Source: Haemophilus parainfluenzae ATCC 33392
GTDB taxonomy: Bacteria; Pseudomonadota; Gammaproteobacteria; Enterobacterales; Pasteurellaceae
Reading direction: 5' to 3'
Length of the DNA: 64,000 nucleotides
Assembly: GCF_031191205.1 (NCBI RefSeq)
Contig: NZ_CP133470.1
Span: 565,501-629,500 of the forward strand
Under the pieces are notes generated by a model. The model was not told the DNA's origin, ran no database searches, and worked only from the letters and a program-made list of their open reading frames with translations. This document shows positions 38,871 to 48,554 of this stretch, in pieces (the first letter of the stretch is position 1; each line of letters starts with the position of its first letter). A program made the position numbers and the translations under genes.

Positions 38871-39608
38871 TTAAACGTGCCAAATAAAACGGCGTAGTAG
38901 CCAATCGATGCTGAAATATAAACAAAGTGAAATTGCCACTAATATCAGCAACGCGGCAAACATTAAATCCACCTGCATACGAGCGTTGGCGTGGATCATT
39001 AAATAGCCAAGCCCTTCAGATGAACCCACCCATTCTCCGATTACAGCGCCAATTGGGGCGACAGAAACGGCAATACGAAACCCCGATGCAAATGCGGGTA
39101 AAGCGGCTGGTAAACGTACTTTAAGTAATAAACGCCAAGGGGATGGTTTGAATGTTTTGGCGAGATCAATCCAAGCTTGAGGCGTATTGCGTAAGCCATC
39201 GTAACAAGCTGCCGTTACAGGGAAATAGATAATGAGAATAGCCATAACAATTTTTGATGGCATTCCATAACCTAGCCAAAGTACGAGTATCGGAGCGATA
39301 GCAAAAACAGGAATTGCTTGAGAAATCACTAAAATTGGTAACAGTAAGGACGATGTTTTAGGCGAAAAAGAGAGTAATAGGGCTGATGACAATCCAAAAA
39401 GAAAACCCAGTAGCAGCCCTAAGCCAATTTCAATTAAGGTGATTAGTGTATGTTGCCAAAGTAGTTCTGAATGAGAAGTTAATTGCAGCCATACAGCTTG
39501 CGGAGAAGGAAATATGTAATGGGGAAAATCACCGAATACACCAATAAGTAGCCAAAGACAAAGCAATATAATTCCAATAAAGAGCGGTTTAAGAAGGCTA
39601 AGTTTCAT
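38871..39608 (-). CDS. thiX: ABC transporter permease for thiamine precursor (ThiX)
   Basis: Six-helix permease of the nitrate/taurine/NMT1 group, 245 residues, with the EAA-like loop (L-A-K-T-F-K-P-S-P-W-R-L-L-L-K-V-R-L-P). I start it at the ATG at 39608 (M-K-L-S-L-L-K-P), which overlaps the ATPase stop in an ATGA; the frame is open upstream but runs back into the ATPase gene. Confidence 0.92.
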   Translation of the reverse strand: MKLSLLKPLFIGIILLCLWLLIGVFGDFPHYIFPSPQAVWLQLTSHSELLWQHTLITLIEIGLGLLLGFLFGLSSALLLSFSPKTSSLLLPILVISQAIPVFAIAPILVLWLGYGMPSKIVMAILIIYFPVTAACYDGLRNTPQAWIDLAKTFKPSPWRLLLKVRLPAALPAFASGFRIAVSVAPIGAVIGEWVGSSEGLGYLMIHANARMQVDLMFAALLILVAISLCLYFSIDWLLRRFIWHV

Positions 39609-40330
39609 CTTTTTCCCTCTAATAACTCGTTCAATAATTGCTGTTGGAGCATCCACAAATTGTTTTGGTTTAGATCTCGTGGTGCTTTACCTTCAGGTTT
39701 TATGACATCGGATAATGCTGATTGATTAGGCTGCGGTGAACGTAATACAAAAATACGTTGGCTTAAGCGTAATGCTTCTTGAGGATCATGGGTAACTAAT
39801 AACACTGATTTATTTTTTAATAGTTCATAGGCCAAGTTTTGTAATTGGTAACGACTAATCGCATCAAGGGCAGAGAATGGTTCATCAAGTAAAACTAAAT
39901 CAGCGTTTTGCATTAATACTCGAGCGAGAGCCACTCTTTGTTTTTGCCCTCCAGATAATTGAGCACAGCTTTTATGAAGATGTTCTGACATGCCCACTTG
40001 TTCAAGTAATACTTTGGCTTGAATGGTGGTTTTTGCAGATTTATTTCCAAATAGTACGTTTTCTAATTGGACGTTATCAACAATTGAAAGCCAAGGATAA
40101 AGGGTATCTTTTTGTGGTAACCATGACACTCGAATATTTGGATGTGAGATGATATTGCCTTGGATTTTCCCTTGTATATCAAGCCCTGCAATTAATCTCA
40201 AAAGCGTTGATTTACCTACACCAGAGCAGCCAAGTAAACTGACCCATTCATTCGGTAAAAGGGTTAAATCAAGGTGTTCAAATAGTACTTGCTCTCCAAA
40301 AGCAAGACTAAGATCCTGAATATGCACCAT
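39605..40330 (-). CDS. thiZ: ABC transporter ATPase for thiamine precursor (ThiZ)
   Basis: First gene of the thi operon, 241 residues. Walker A G-C-S-G-V-G-K-S-T, signature L-S-G-G-Q-K-Q-R, Walker B L-V-L-L-D-E-P. It belongs to the SsuB/TauB/ThiZ group. About 90 nt separate it from the TPP riboswitch, with a modest ribosome site (TTAGG). The gene name follows the Haemophilus/Bacillus ThiXYZ usage. Confidence 0.92.
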   Translation of the reverse strand: MVHIQDLSLAFGEQVLFEHLDLTLLPNEWVSLLGCSGVGKSTLLRLIAGLDIQGKIQGNIISHPNIRVSWLPQKDTLYPWLSIVDNVQLENVLFGNKSAKTTIQAKVLLEQVGMSEHLHKSCAQLSGGQKQRVALARVLMQNADLVLLDEPFSALDAISRYQLQNLAYELLKNKSVLLVTHDPQEALRLSQRIFVLRSPQPNQSALSDVIKPEGKAPRDLNQNNLWMLQQQLLNELLEGKR

Positions 40331-40417
40331 AGCATTAACCTAAGGATTAACGACTCAAGGTAACGATATAAAAGGAATGAAAATTGGTATGAAGAATAAG
40401 AAAGTATTTTGGCATAT

Positions 40418-40491
40418 TAGTTTCCTACGTCAGTGCTAACTGTTTCAGGTTCACGGGTATCATCTCAGCCACCTTGTGGCACCCCGACTAA
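40418..40491 (-). promoter_or_regulatory. TPP riboswitch (THI element) of the thi operon
   Basis: Read on the minus strand, the conserved blocks are C-G-G-G-G-T-G-C-C, then G-G-C-T-G-A-G-A (pyrimidine-binding arm), A-C-C-C-G-T-G-A-A-C-C-T-G, and the closing T-G-A-C-G-T-A-G-G-A-A. This is the complete TPP aptamer. No clear terminator follows before thiZ, so control is probably at translation start. A possible promoter (-10 TATAAA, plus 40505-40510) lies just upstream. Confidence 0.92.
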
Positions 40492-40509
40492 AATTTGAAA
40501 GGATTTTAT

Positions 40510-40917
40510 ATCGCAATTAAGAATAAAACAATAGGAAATGACATTAACTTTAGTTTAGTTTTTTTGTTTAGTCCTCGAGAGTCAATTTAAACAATGAAAA
40601 TAATAAGTTAAATTATATACTCACTTTTCAAGTGTTATATTCAAATTTCTAGGAATTACATCTTATCTTGTAAAGTAAGACAACAAAAGTATTTATAATA
40701 AAAAACTAGATTCTCTATAAGCATATAATATATTATTAACCTTTCAATTTGCTTTCCCATAAGTTGCCGGATCATAAAAAATTCTGTCATCATGAATATC
40801 CCCTTGAATTCAAAGCCTTTCAAAGGTTTTAGTGTTTCAAGTGATAATATTTTTTCTACAGAAAAGTTATACCATCATCAATCTTGAGTGTACTTTTCTC
40901 ATCATAAAGGAGAAACT
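40510..40917. other. AT-rich spacer upstream of rlmJ without a recognisable gene
   Basis: About 400 nt between the thi promoter and rlmJ. I see no open reading frame, tRNA or strong hairpin; it is very AT-rich and should contain the rlmJ promoter, which I cannot place with confidence. In H. influenzae rlmJ/comJ lies next to ponA, so the thi operon separates the two here and this may be junction sequence. Confidence 0.4.
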
Positions 40918-41763
40918 ATGTTAAGTTATCGCCACAGTTTTCATGCTGGCAACCACGCAGATGTGCTTAAACACATTGTATTAATGCTGATTCTAGAAAA
41001 TCTTTCACTAAAAGAAAAAGGCTTCTACTATCTTGATACCCATTCAGGAGTCGGTCGTTATCGTTTAAGCTCAAATGAATCAGAAAAGACGGGCGAATAT
41101 AAAGAAGGAATAGGCAGACTTTGGGAAAGAACAGATTTACCCGAAGAAATTACTCGCTATGTGGAAATTATTAAGAAGCTCAATTATGGCGGCAAAGAAT
41201 TACGCTATTATGCTGGGTCGCCAATGATTGCCGCCCAATTATTGCGTTCACAAGATCGCGCTTTGCTCACCGAATTACATCCGAGCGATTTTCCATTATT
41301 GCGCAATAATTTCAAAGAATTTAAGAATATCACCACAAAATCAGAAAATGGTTTCCAACAACTCAAAGCCACGCTTCCACCAAAAGAGCGCCGTGGTTTA
41401 GTGCTTATTGATCCACCTTATGAATTAAAAGAAGATTATGATTTGGTGGTGAAAGCGATAGAAGAAGGTTATAAACGCTTTGCGACAGGCACTTATGCCA
41501 TTTGGTATCCAGTGGTTCTACGCCAACAAACAAAACGCATATTTAAAGGATTAGAAGCGACGGGAATTCGTAAAATATTGAAATTTGAATTGGCAGTTCG
41601 CCCTGATAGCGATCAACGTGGTATGACCGCAAGTGGAATGGTGGTGATTAACCCGCCTTGGCAATTAGAACAGCAAATGAAAGCTATTTTGCCTTATTTG
41701 ACCCAAACTCTTGTCCCTGAAGGTACGGGAAGTTGGACAGTGGAATGGATTGTGCCGGAATAA
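40918..41763 (+). CDS. rlmJ: 23S rRNA (adenine-2030-N6)-methyltransferase RlmJ (ComJ)
   Basis: Rossmann-fold methyltransferase modifying A2030 of 23S rRNA, 281 residues. N-terminal S-Y-R-H-S-F-H-A-G-N-H-A-D-V-L-K-H is diagnostic; the SAM motif is D-T-H-S-G-V-G and the catalytic D-P-P-Y is at 165-168. Start at the ATG after AAGGAG. The homologue is called ComJ in H. influenzae because it lies by the com genes and ponA; a direct role in competence is not needed to explain it. Confidence 0.95.
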   Translation: MLSYRHSFHAGNHADVLKHIVLMLILENLSLKEKGFYYLDTHSGVGRYRLSSNESEKTGEYKEGIGRLWERTDLPEEITRYVEIIKKLNYGGKELRYYAGSPMIAAQLLRSQDRALLTELHPSDFPLLRNNFKEFKNITTKSENGFQQLKATLPPKERRGLVLIDPPYELKEDYDLVVKAIEEGYKRFATGTYAIWYPVVLRQQTKRIFKGLEATGIRKILKFELAVRPDSDQRGMTASGMVVINPPWQLEQQMKAILPYLTQTLVPEGTGSWTVEWIVPE

Positions 41764-41798
41764 TCCATTCCAAAATCTCGGTCAAAACGACCGCGCTT

Positions 41799-42215
41799 TT
41801 AAATTTTAATTTTATTGGAATACAACACTAAACAAAGTGCAATAACCATAATTAAAATCGCGCCTGCGAATAAGATGGTATCAACGGAGCTCTCATGATT
41901 CACGATAATCAGGCGCAACATGGCGGTAATCCCCGCATAAATAAAATATCGCAAAGGAAAGTGATAGCCACTTTTAAAATATTGCACAATAAGACCAATA
42001 AAACCGAAATATAAGAAAAACATCACAGCTTGTTCAGCAACATCATAAGGCACTACACTCGATGTATTAAATACCATGATCGCTAACGTATATGTAATTT
42101 TAGCTAATGCAATAATCAATACTACAGCTAAAGCAATAAGTGAAAAACTTAATACCACTTTTAATACACCTGTAACCACGCGAGGTAGTTTTTCGAGTTC
42201 TTGAGATTCTTCCAT
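41799..42215 (-). CDS. psiE: PsiE family inner-membrane protein
   Basis: 138-residue protein with four predicted membrane helices and the PsiE pattern (F-F-L-Y-F-G-F-I-G-L-I-V-Q-Y-F; Y-H-F-P-L-R-Y-F-I-Y-A-G-I-T-A-M-L-R). In E. coli psiE responds to phosphate starvation and cAMP-CRP; its function is not known. Short charged N-terminus. Stands alone between rlmJ and the rpoD terminator. Confidence 0.88.
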   Translation of the reverse strand: MEESQELEKLPRVVTGVLKVVLSFSLIALAVVLIIALAKITYTLAIMVFNTSSVVPYDVAEQAVMFFLYFGFIGLIVQYFKSGYHFPLRYFIYAGITAMLRLIIVNHESSVDTILFAGAILIMVIALCLVLYSNKIKI

Positions 42216-42300
42216 AAAGTTCCTTTTTTGTTTTTAAATGAAGAAAGGCGCGTATTTTAAAGGAATGTGATTTCGCGGTAAATAACCAAATTTAATCAAA

Positions 42301-42331
42301 TAAAAAAGGCAGAGATCTCTGCCTTTTCTTT
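42301..42331 (-). terminator. rpoD terminator
   Basis: Near-loopless palindrome AAAAGGCAGAGA / TCTCTGCCTTTT with a T-run on the minus strand, 17 nt past the rpoD stop. It would also act on the opposite strand. Confidence 0.8.
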
Positions 42332-42347
42332 TTATATAAATAAACAA

Positions 42348-44237
42348 TTACTCATCCAAGAAACTTCTTAATGTCTCAGAACGGCTAGGATGACGTAATT
42401 TACGCAATGCTTTCGCTTCAATCTGACGAATACGCTCACGAGTTACATCAAATTGTTTACCCACTTCTTCGAGTGTATGGTCGGTATTCATATCAATACC
42501 AAAACGCATACGTAATACTTTCGCTTCACGAGGTGTTAAGCCTTCTAACACTTCATGAGTCGCTACTTTTAAGCTTTGTGCGGTTGCAGAATCTAATGGC
42601 AATTCAAGAGTTGAATCCTCAATAAAATCACCTAAATGTGAATCATCGTCATCACCGATTGGGGTTTCCATAGAAATAGGTTCTTTCGCGATTTTAAGCA
42701 CTTTACGGATTTTATCTTCTGGCATCCCCATGCGTTCAGCGAGCTCTTCTGGCGTCGCCTCACGTCCCATTTCTTGTAGCATTTGACGAGAAATACGATT
42801 TAATTTGTTAATCGTTTCAATCATATGAACAGGGATACGGATTGTACGCGCTTGATCCGCGATCGAACGAGTAATTGCCTGACGAATCCACCAAGTTGCA
42901 TAAGTTGAAAATTTATAACCACGACGGTATTCAAATTTATCTACTGCTTTCATCAAACCAATATTCCCTTCTTGAATTAAATCCAAGAATTGCAAACCAC
43001 GGTTGGTATATTTTTTCGCAATAGAAATGACCAAACGTAAGTTAGCTTCAACCATTTCTTTTTTCGCACGGCGAGCTTTTTGTTCACCACGAGATACCGC
43101 ATCGCAAATCTCACGCATTTGTTGGATGGTCAGATTAGTATGCTGTTCAATATTCGCTAAATTATCTAAAGATAAACGGATACGCTCTTCATATTTTGGT
43201 AAGCGTTTTGCCCAAGCCTTCGTGGATTTTAATGCTTTTGCTACCCACGTATCATTGCTGCCATTAGCAACAATAAGTGCCTCAAATTCATCTTTTGGCA
43301 TACCCGCAATATCAACTAATACTTTCTGCAGTTGACGCTCTTCTGCACGTACTCGTTTTATCATATTTTTCATTGATAAAACAAGCACATCAAATTGTTT
43401 TGGCACTAAACGGAATTGTTTAAAAATATCTGCGAGTTGAGCAATTTGATCTTTTGCACGTTTACCACTACGTCCATGTTTTGCTATAGTCGCCAATGTT
43501 TTGGTGTGTTGCTCTCTTAAGGCCGCAAATCTTTCACGAGCAACTTCAGGATCTATGCTATTGTCAGAGTCGCTGTCATCTGAACTTGAGCTGCTATCAC
43601 TTTCATCTTCCTCATCGCTCTCATCATCAACGTCTACAGCAGATTCAGCACTTTCATCTTCATCGGCAAAATGCTCATCAATATTTGCCGTTTCCTCTTC
43701 AGCAATATTTGGGTCAACAAAGCCTGTGATTAAATCAGCTAAGCGATAATTACCCGCTTCAACTTGGTCATAATGATCTAATAATTCAGTTAACGCTTCT
43801 GGGTATGCAGCAATTGCTGTCTGAACTTCATCAATCCCTTCTTCAATACGTTTTGCAATGCTGATTTCATCTTCACGGGTAAGAAGATCAACCGTTCCCA
43901 TTTCACGCATATACATACGCACAGGATCGGTTGTACGGCCGATTTCAGATTCCACATTTGACAAAATCTGTGTTGCTTCTTCCACTGCATCTTCATCCGG
44001 AATCGTGTCATTCAACATCATTTCGTCACTTTCCGGCGCTTCATCAAGAACCGGAATACCCGCATCATGCTGTAAAGTCTGCAACAACTTATCGTAATAC
44101 TCTGGATCGATCACATCTTCCGGAAGTAAGTCATTAATCTCCGCATAGGTTAAATAACCTTGCGTACGACCTAATTCCATAAGCTGTTCAATTTGTTCTG
44201 AATATTGCTCTGCGGTAGATTGTTGATTTTGTTCCAT
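42348..44237 (-). CDS. rpoD: RNA polymerase primary sigma factor (sigma-70)
   Basis: Housekeeping sigma factor, 629 residues. Region 1.1 is N-terminal; region 1.2 ([11 protein letters not shown]) precedes a non-conserved insert with a very acidic, Ser-rich stretch at about residues 190-225. Regions 2.1-2.4 ([16 protein letters not shown] and [12 protein letters not shown]) and 4.2 ([20 protein letters not shown]) are intact. Last gene of rpsU-dnaG-rpoD; it follows dnaG by about 70 nt. Confidence 0.98.
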   Translation of the reverse strand: MEQNQQSTAEQYSEQIEQLMELGRTQGYLTYAEINDLLPEDVIDPEYYDKLLQTLQHDAGIPVLDEAPESDEMMLNDTIPDEDAVEEATQILSNVESEIGRTTDPVRMYMREMGTVDLLTREDEISIAKRIEEGIDEVQTAIAAYPEALTELLDHYDQVEAGNYRLADLITGFVDPNIAEEETANIDEHFADEDESAESAVDVDDESDEEDESDSSSSSDDSDSDNSIDPEVARERFAALREQHTKTLATIAKHGRSGKRAKDQIAQLADIFKQFRLVPKQFDVLVLSMKNMIKRVRAEERQLQKVLVDIAGMPKDEFEALIVANGSNDTWVAKALKSTKAWAKRLPKYEERIRLSLDNLANIEQHTNLTIQQMREICDAVSRGEQKARRAKKEMVEANLRLVISIAKKYTNRGLQFLDLIQEGNIGLMKAVDKFEYRRGYKFSTYATWWIRQAITRSIADQARTIRIPVHMIETINKLNRISRQMLQEMGREATPEELAERMGMPEDKIRKVLKIAKEPISMETPIGDDDDSHLGDFIEDSTLELPLDSATAQSLKVATHEVLEGLTPREAKVLRMRFGIDMNTDHTLEEVGKQFDVTRERIRQIEAKALRKLRHPSRSETLRSFLDE

Positions 44238-44306
44238 TTTTATTCCCGTTTTGCGTTATTTTTGGAAGATAAAAGCCCTTGTTTTGAACAGGAGATTTTA
44301 CCATTG

Positions 44307-46091
44307 TTATGACGGATTAACTAACTGTTTTTTCTGCTCTTCTTTTCCCTTGAGCAAATTCACTAAAATTGCTCGTTCTTGGTCAGTTAAGCCTTCCGCC
44401 CTTTCTTTTGCAATCAGCATTTCAATGTCACGTTCAATCGCTTGAATATTCAATCGACGATAGTTTTGAGAGAATGCATTAATGATTTCTAAGTCATCTA
44501 ATAGATGATCCCAAGAGGCTAATATTTCAAGAGGCTTACTGAATTCTGTATCACGAAAATATTCTAAGATTTGCCCCGTTGTAATACCTTCTCTTTCACG
44601 ACAAAGTGCGGTCAATTTTTCAAGTAATTCATAACCCGCTTCATGCTTTAAGGCTTGCAAACCGACATCCGAAATACGATTTACTAATTGTGAATTCTGT
44701 AACAACAGCGAAATCACCACGCGCATTGGCGTTTTCTTAATGGTTTTTTGTGGCGTTTTAGGTTTTGGGGCTGCCTTGTCTATTTGATTTGGTATTAAGC
44801 TTTCAAGCTGTGATTGATCAAAGATACCAAGCTTTTGCGCCAACATATTCCGCAATGAAAGACGCAGCATATCACCAGGAATTTGACGAATTAAAGGCAC
44901 CGCGAGTGCCACTAATTTGCCTCGTCCTTCTTGCGTCGAGAAATCTACTTGTGGACTTAAATGCGCGAATAAGAATTCTGTGAGAGACTGAGCTTGATCA
45001 ATATATTCTTCAAACTTTTCTTTACCATATTGACGAATATAAGTATCCGGATCTTCTCCATCTGGCAGAAAAATAAACTTGATTTGTCGTCCATCTTCCA
45101 GATAAGGCAAAGAGTTTTCAAGTGCGCGCCAAGCGGCATCACGCCCTGCTCTATCACCATCGTAGCAGCAAATGACTTGCTCTGTTGAACGGAACAATAA
45201 TTGAATTTGCTCTGAAGTCGTTGATGTCCCGAGAGATGCTACTGCATAATCGACACCAAATTGCGCTAATGCCACCACATCCATGTAACCTTCAACCACC
45301 AGTAGTTTTTCTGGCTCATCATTGATTTGTAAAGCTTCATATAAACCATAAAGCTCATTACCTTTATGATACGTAATGGTTTCGGGGGAGTTCAAATACT
45401 TAGGTTTTTCATCCGTTAAAACACGTCCACCAAAGGCAACTGTTCGACCACGTTTATCCCGAATTGGAAACATAATGCGATTACGGAATTTATCGTACAC
45501 GTTGCCACGATCGTTGCGAGAAAGCATACCTAAATCGAATAGCTTTTTCTGCTCTTCTCGATTTTTACCGAATTGACGCAACACCGTATCCATCGCATTG
45601 GGCACATAACCGATTTGAAAACGCTCGATAATTTCTGGCGATAAACCACGTTGCTGAAGATAGATTTGAGCAGGAATATTTAGCGGGAGTTGAGCTTGAT
45701 AAAACGACGCAATCTCTTGCATCAAATCGTATAAATTACGTTTTGTTTGATAGCTCACATCCGGTTTATTGCCGAATTGGTTTGGACGTTTTTCATAAGG
45801 CACTTCAAGTCCTGCCGAAGCGGCAAGTTCTTCAACAGCTTCAACAAATTCTAATTTGTCATAATCCATTAAAAATGAAATCGCATTGCCTTTCGCGCCA
45901 CAGCCAAAGCAATAATAGAATTGTTTTTTTTCACTTACTGTGAAGGATGGTGTTTTTTCGTGATGAAACGGACAGCAAGCTTGATAATCTCGTCCCGCTT
46001 TTTTGAGTTTCACGCGTGTATTAATCACATCGACAATATTCGATTTTGTGAGCAGATCATCAATAAACTGGCGTGGAATTGAGCATTTCAT
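44307..46091 (-). CDS. dnaG: DNA primase
   Basis: Makes RNA primers for replication, 594 residues. The N-terminal zinc finger is C-C-P-F-H-H-E-K-T-P-S-F plus Y-Y-C-F-G-C-G; the TOPRIM core follows (V-V-E-G-Y-M-D-V-V-A, C-Y-D-G-D-R-A-G) and a C-terminal DnaB-binding helical domain closes it. The start at 46091 (M-K-C-S-I-P-R-Q-F) has a perfect AGGAGG-type site and matches the family; the frame is open 102 nt further up, across the rpsU terminator and an uptake signal. Middle gene of the macromolecular synthesis operon. Confidence 0.97.
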   Translation of the reverse strand: MKCSIPRQFIDDLLTKSNIVDVINTRVKLKKAGRDYQACCPFHHEKTPSFTVSEKKQFYYCFGCGAKGNAISFLMDYDKLEFVEAVEELAASAGLEVPYEKRPNQFGNKPDVSYQTKRNLYDLMQEIASFYQAQLPLNIPAQIYLQQRGLSPEIIERFQIGYVPNAMDTVLRQFGKNREEQKKLFDLGMLSRNDRGNVYDKFRNRIMFPIRDKRGRTVAFGGRVLTDEKPKYLNSPETITYHKGNELYGLYEALQINDEPEKLLVVEGYMDVVALAQFGVDYAVASLGTSTTSEQIQLLFRSTEQVICCYDGDRAGRDAAWRALENSLPYLEDGRQIKFIFLPDGEDPDTYIRQYGKEKFEEYIDQAQSLTEFLFAHLSPQVDFSTQEGRGKLVALAVPLIRQIPGDMLRLSLRNMLAQKLGIFDQSQLESLIPNQIDKAAPKPKTPQKTIKKTPMRVVISLLLQNSQLVNRISDVGLQALKHEAGYELLEKLTALCREREGITTGQILEYFRDTEFSKPLEILASWDHLLDDLEIINAFSQNYRRLNIQAIERDIEMLIAKERAEGLTDQERAILVNLLKGKEEQKKQLVNPS

Positions 46092-46167
46092 TGCCTTGCC
46101 TCCTTGAATACGATGCGAAAGTGCGGTTGATTTTGCGTGACTTTTTTTCGATGAATTTAAAGCAACA

Positions 46168-46198
46168 AAACCGTGATACCCAAAAGGTTTCACGGTTT
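46168..46198 (-). terminator. Internal terminator between rpsU and dnaG
   Basis: AAACCGTGA / TCACGGTTT stem with an inner ACC/GGT pairing, then TTGTTGCTTT on the minus strand. The same position in E. coli carries the internal terminator that keeps primase low while S21 is abundant. Confidence 0.75.
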
Positions 46199-46228
46199 GT
46201 CTTAACTCGAGTTAGAAAATACTACAAA

Positions 46229-46444
46229 TTAGTATAAACGGGTATTGCGCGCGTTTTCGCGAGCGTTACGTTTAGCGTGACGTTTAGCAAGTGTTGCTTT
46301 TTCACGTTTACGGATTGTAGTTGGTTTTTCATAGAATTCACGAGCGCGAACTTCTGCTAAAATACCAGCTTTTTCGCAAGAGCGTTTGAAACGACGTAAA
46401 GCTACGTCGAATGATTCGTTTTCACGTACTTTAATTACAGGCAT
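46229..46444 (-). CDS. rpsU: 30S ribosomal protein S21
   Basis: 71-residue basic protein of the small subunit, needed for initiation on natural mRNAs. [21 protein letters not shown] and the Arg/Lys-rich C-terminus match the family end to end. First gene of the rpsU-dnaG-rpoD operon; divergent from tsaD. Confidence 0.98.
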   Translation of the reverse strand: MPVIKVRENESFDVALRRFKRSCEKAGILAEVRAREFYEKPTTIRKREKATLAKRHAKRNARENARNTRLY

Positions 46445-46662
46445 AAGCCAATCACCTCAATGAGTTTAATTTAATTGCAATTTTAAATTTTTATTACTGC
46501 CGAATGAACGGCAAATTCAATAAAGGACGCAATTCTAATCGATCTTCCCTGCAAAAGCAAAGGAAAGATCGCCTATTTGCTGAAAATTTGGCGTTTGAAC
46601 TGGTTTAAGCGGGCTAAACAAGGTAAAATCTTTGCCAATTTTTTTAATAAAATGAGAATAAA

Positions 46663-47691
46663 ATGCGTATTTTAGGAATCGAAACCTCCTGTGATGAAAC
46701 AGGTGTCGCAATTTATGATGAAGATAAAGGCTTAATTGCTAATCAGCTCTACACGCAAATTGCCTTGCATGCGGATTACGGCGGTGTGGTGCCAGAGCTA
46801 GCTTCCCGCGATCACATTCGCAAAACGGCGCCATTAATTAAAGCTGCATTAGAAGAAGCCAATCTAACTGCTGATCAAATCGATGGTATCGCTTATACAA
46901 GCGGTCCGGGTTTAGTGGGTGCGTTATTAGTGGGCGCAACAATTGCTCGTTCACTAGCTTATGCTTGGAATGTGCCCGCTATTGGCGTACATCACATGGA
47001 AGGTCATCTACTTGCTCCAATGCTTGATGAAAACCGACCGCACTTTCCATTCATTGCCCTCTTAGTTTCAGGTGGACACACACAATTAGTGCGCGTTGAT
47101 GGAGTAGGGAAATATGAAGTCATTGGCGAATCCATTGATGATGCGGCAGGCGAAGCCTTTGATAAAACCGCGAAATTATTAGGATTAGATTATCCTGGCG
47201 GTGCGGCACTTTCACGTTTAGCCGAAAAAGGATCAAAAGATCGCTTTGTATTCCCTCGACCAATGACGGATCGACCTGGTCTTGATTTTAGCTTTTCAGG
47301 TTTAAAAACCTCAGCAGCAAACACCATTAATCAGGCGTTCAAACAAGAAGGTGAATTAACCGAACAAACCAAAGCTGATATTGCCTTTGCCTTCCAAGAT
47401 TCTGTCGTGGATACACTTGCAATTAAATGCAAACGTGCCTTAAAAGAAACCGGTTATAAGCGTTTAGTCATTGCTGGCGGCGTAAGTGCAAACAAAAAAT
47501 TACGTGAAACCCTTGGCACAATGATGAAAAATCTTGGTGGTGAAGTATTTTATCCGCAACCTCAATTTTGTACCGATAATGGTGCCATGATTGCCTACAC
47601 AGGCTTTTTGCGCTTAAAACAAGGTCAGCACAGCGATCTCGCCATTGATGTCAAACCTCGTTGGGCAATGGCCGAACTCCCTGCAATTTAA
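46663..47691 (+). CDS. tsaD: tRNA N6-threonylcarbamoyladenosine transferase TsaD
   Basis: Catalyses the last step of t6A37 modification on ANN-decoding tRNAs. 342 residues, ASKHA fold. The metal ligands His111 and His115 lie in H-H-M-E-G-H; the nucleotide loops ([18 protein letters not shown]) and V-I-A-G-G-V-S-A-N are present. Divergent from rpsU; the pairing rpsU/tsaD is widespread. Starts the tsaD-orf-tdk cluster. Confidence 0.97.
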   Translation: MRILGIETSCDETGVAIYDEDKGLIANQLYTQIALHADYGGVVPELASRDHIRKTAPLIKAALEEANLTADQIDGIAYTSGPGLVGALLVGATIARSLAYAWNVPAIGVHHMEGHLLAPMLDENRPHFPFIALLVSGGHTQLVRVDGVGKYEVIGESIDDAAGEAFDKTAKLLGLDYPGGAALSRLAEKGSKDRFVFPRPMTDRPGLDFSFSGLKTSAANTINQAFKQEGELTEQTKADIAFAFQDSVVDTLAIKCKRALKETGYKRLVIAGGVSANKKLRETLGTMMKNLGGEVFYPQPQFCTDNGAMIAYTGFLRLKQGQHSDLAIDVKPRWAMAELPAI

Positions 47692-47700
47692 GGAAAAAAT

Positions 47701-47937
47701 ATGGAAAATATGATTAAAGTAAGAGCCATGCGTGCAGCCGGTATCGCTTGTTTTTTGGTGCTCGCGATTATTGGTGCATGGATTTTTACCACGCCAAGCA
47801 GTGATATTGTTGACGCTCTTGCTGAAGCAGGAAAAATGGTGGGAGGAGGTGCCACTTACGGGACCTTTATGCTAGCAGCCTGTCCACCTGTTGCAGGATT
47901 CATTGCCTATCATTTCTGGAAATGGGTGATTAAATAA
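47701..47937 (+). CDS. Small membrane protein of unknown function
   Basis: 78 residues with two hydrophobic segments: about 13-29 ([17 protein letters not shown]) and 54-73. Between them is a short loop with an acidic stretch and G-K-M-V-G-G-G. It lies 9 nt after tsaD and its stop shares one base with the tdk start, so it is a genuine translated gene in the operon. I do not recognise a family; it is not an obvious signal peptide or toxin. Confidence 0.75.
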   Translation: MENMIKVRAMRAAGIACFLVLAIIGAWIFTTPSSDIVDALAEAGKMVGGGATYGTFMLAACPPVAGFIAYHFWKWVIK

Positions 47938-48518
47938 TGGCAAAACTCTATTTTTACTACTCTACGATGAATGCGGGTAAATCAACCACATTGTTACAGT
48001 CTTCCTATAACTATCGTGAACGCAATATGAACACCATGGTTTATACGGCAGCGATTGATGATCGTTTTGGCGCAGGCAAAGTCACGTCACGTATTGGTAT
48101 TCATGAAGAGGCGAATTTATTTACGTCAACCAGTGACCTTTTTGCTGAAGTGAGTCAACGTTTACAACAAGAAAAAATTCATTGTGTTTTGGTTGACGAA
48201 GCCCAGTTTTTAATGAAACAACAGGTGTATCAATTAAGCGATGTTGTAGATAAACTGAAGATTCCTGTGCTTTGTTATGGCTTGCGTACCGACTTCCAGG
48301 CTGAGCTATTTGAAGGCAGTAAGTATTTACTTGCTTGGGCAGATCAACTAGAAGAATTAAAAACAATCTGTTATTGTGGGCGTAAAGCCAATTTCGTTTT
48401 ACGTTTAAATGAACAAGGTGAAGTCATTAAGGAAGGGGAACAAATCCAAATCGGTGGAAATGACTCTTATCTTTCGGTTTGCCGCTATCATTACAAAGAA
48501 AAGTGCGGTCAGCTTTAA
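47937..48518 (+). CDS. tdk: Thymidine kinase
   Basis: Salvages thymidine to dTMP, 193 residues. P-loop [10 protein letters not shown] (8-17), the catalytic/lasso area with V-D-E-A-Q-F-L, and four zinc-binding positions (C-Y-C-G near 145; C-R-Y-H..K-C near the end) mark a type II enzyme. Overlaps the preceding gene by one base. An uptake signal covers its last codons. Confidence 0.96.
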   Translation: MAKLYFYYSTMNAGKSTTLLQSSYNYRERNMNTMVYTAAIDDRFGAGKVTSRIGIHEEANLFTSTSDLFAEVSQRLQQEKIHCVLVDEAQFLMKQQVYQLSDVVDKLKIPVLCYGLRTDFQAELFEGSKYLLAWADQLEELKTICYCGRKANFVLRLNEQGEVIKEGEQIQIGGNDSYLSVCRYHYKEKCGQL

Positions 48519-48554
48519 TCTCATTTTTCAATTTTATACTCGGAGGACAATTTT

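Noticed and set aside
43496..43749. Two overlapping plus-strand open frames opposite rpoD
   Set aside because: They mirror the repetitive Asp/Glu/Ser codons of the sigma factor and give His- or Ser-rich low-complexity peptides.
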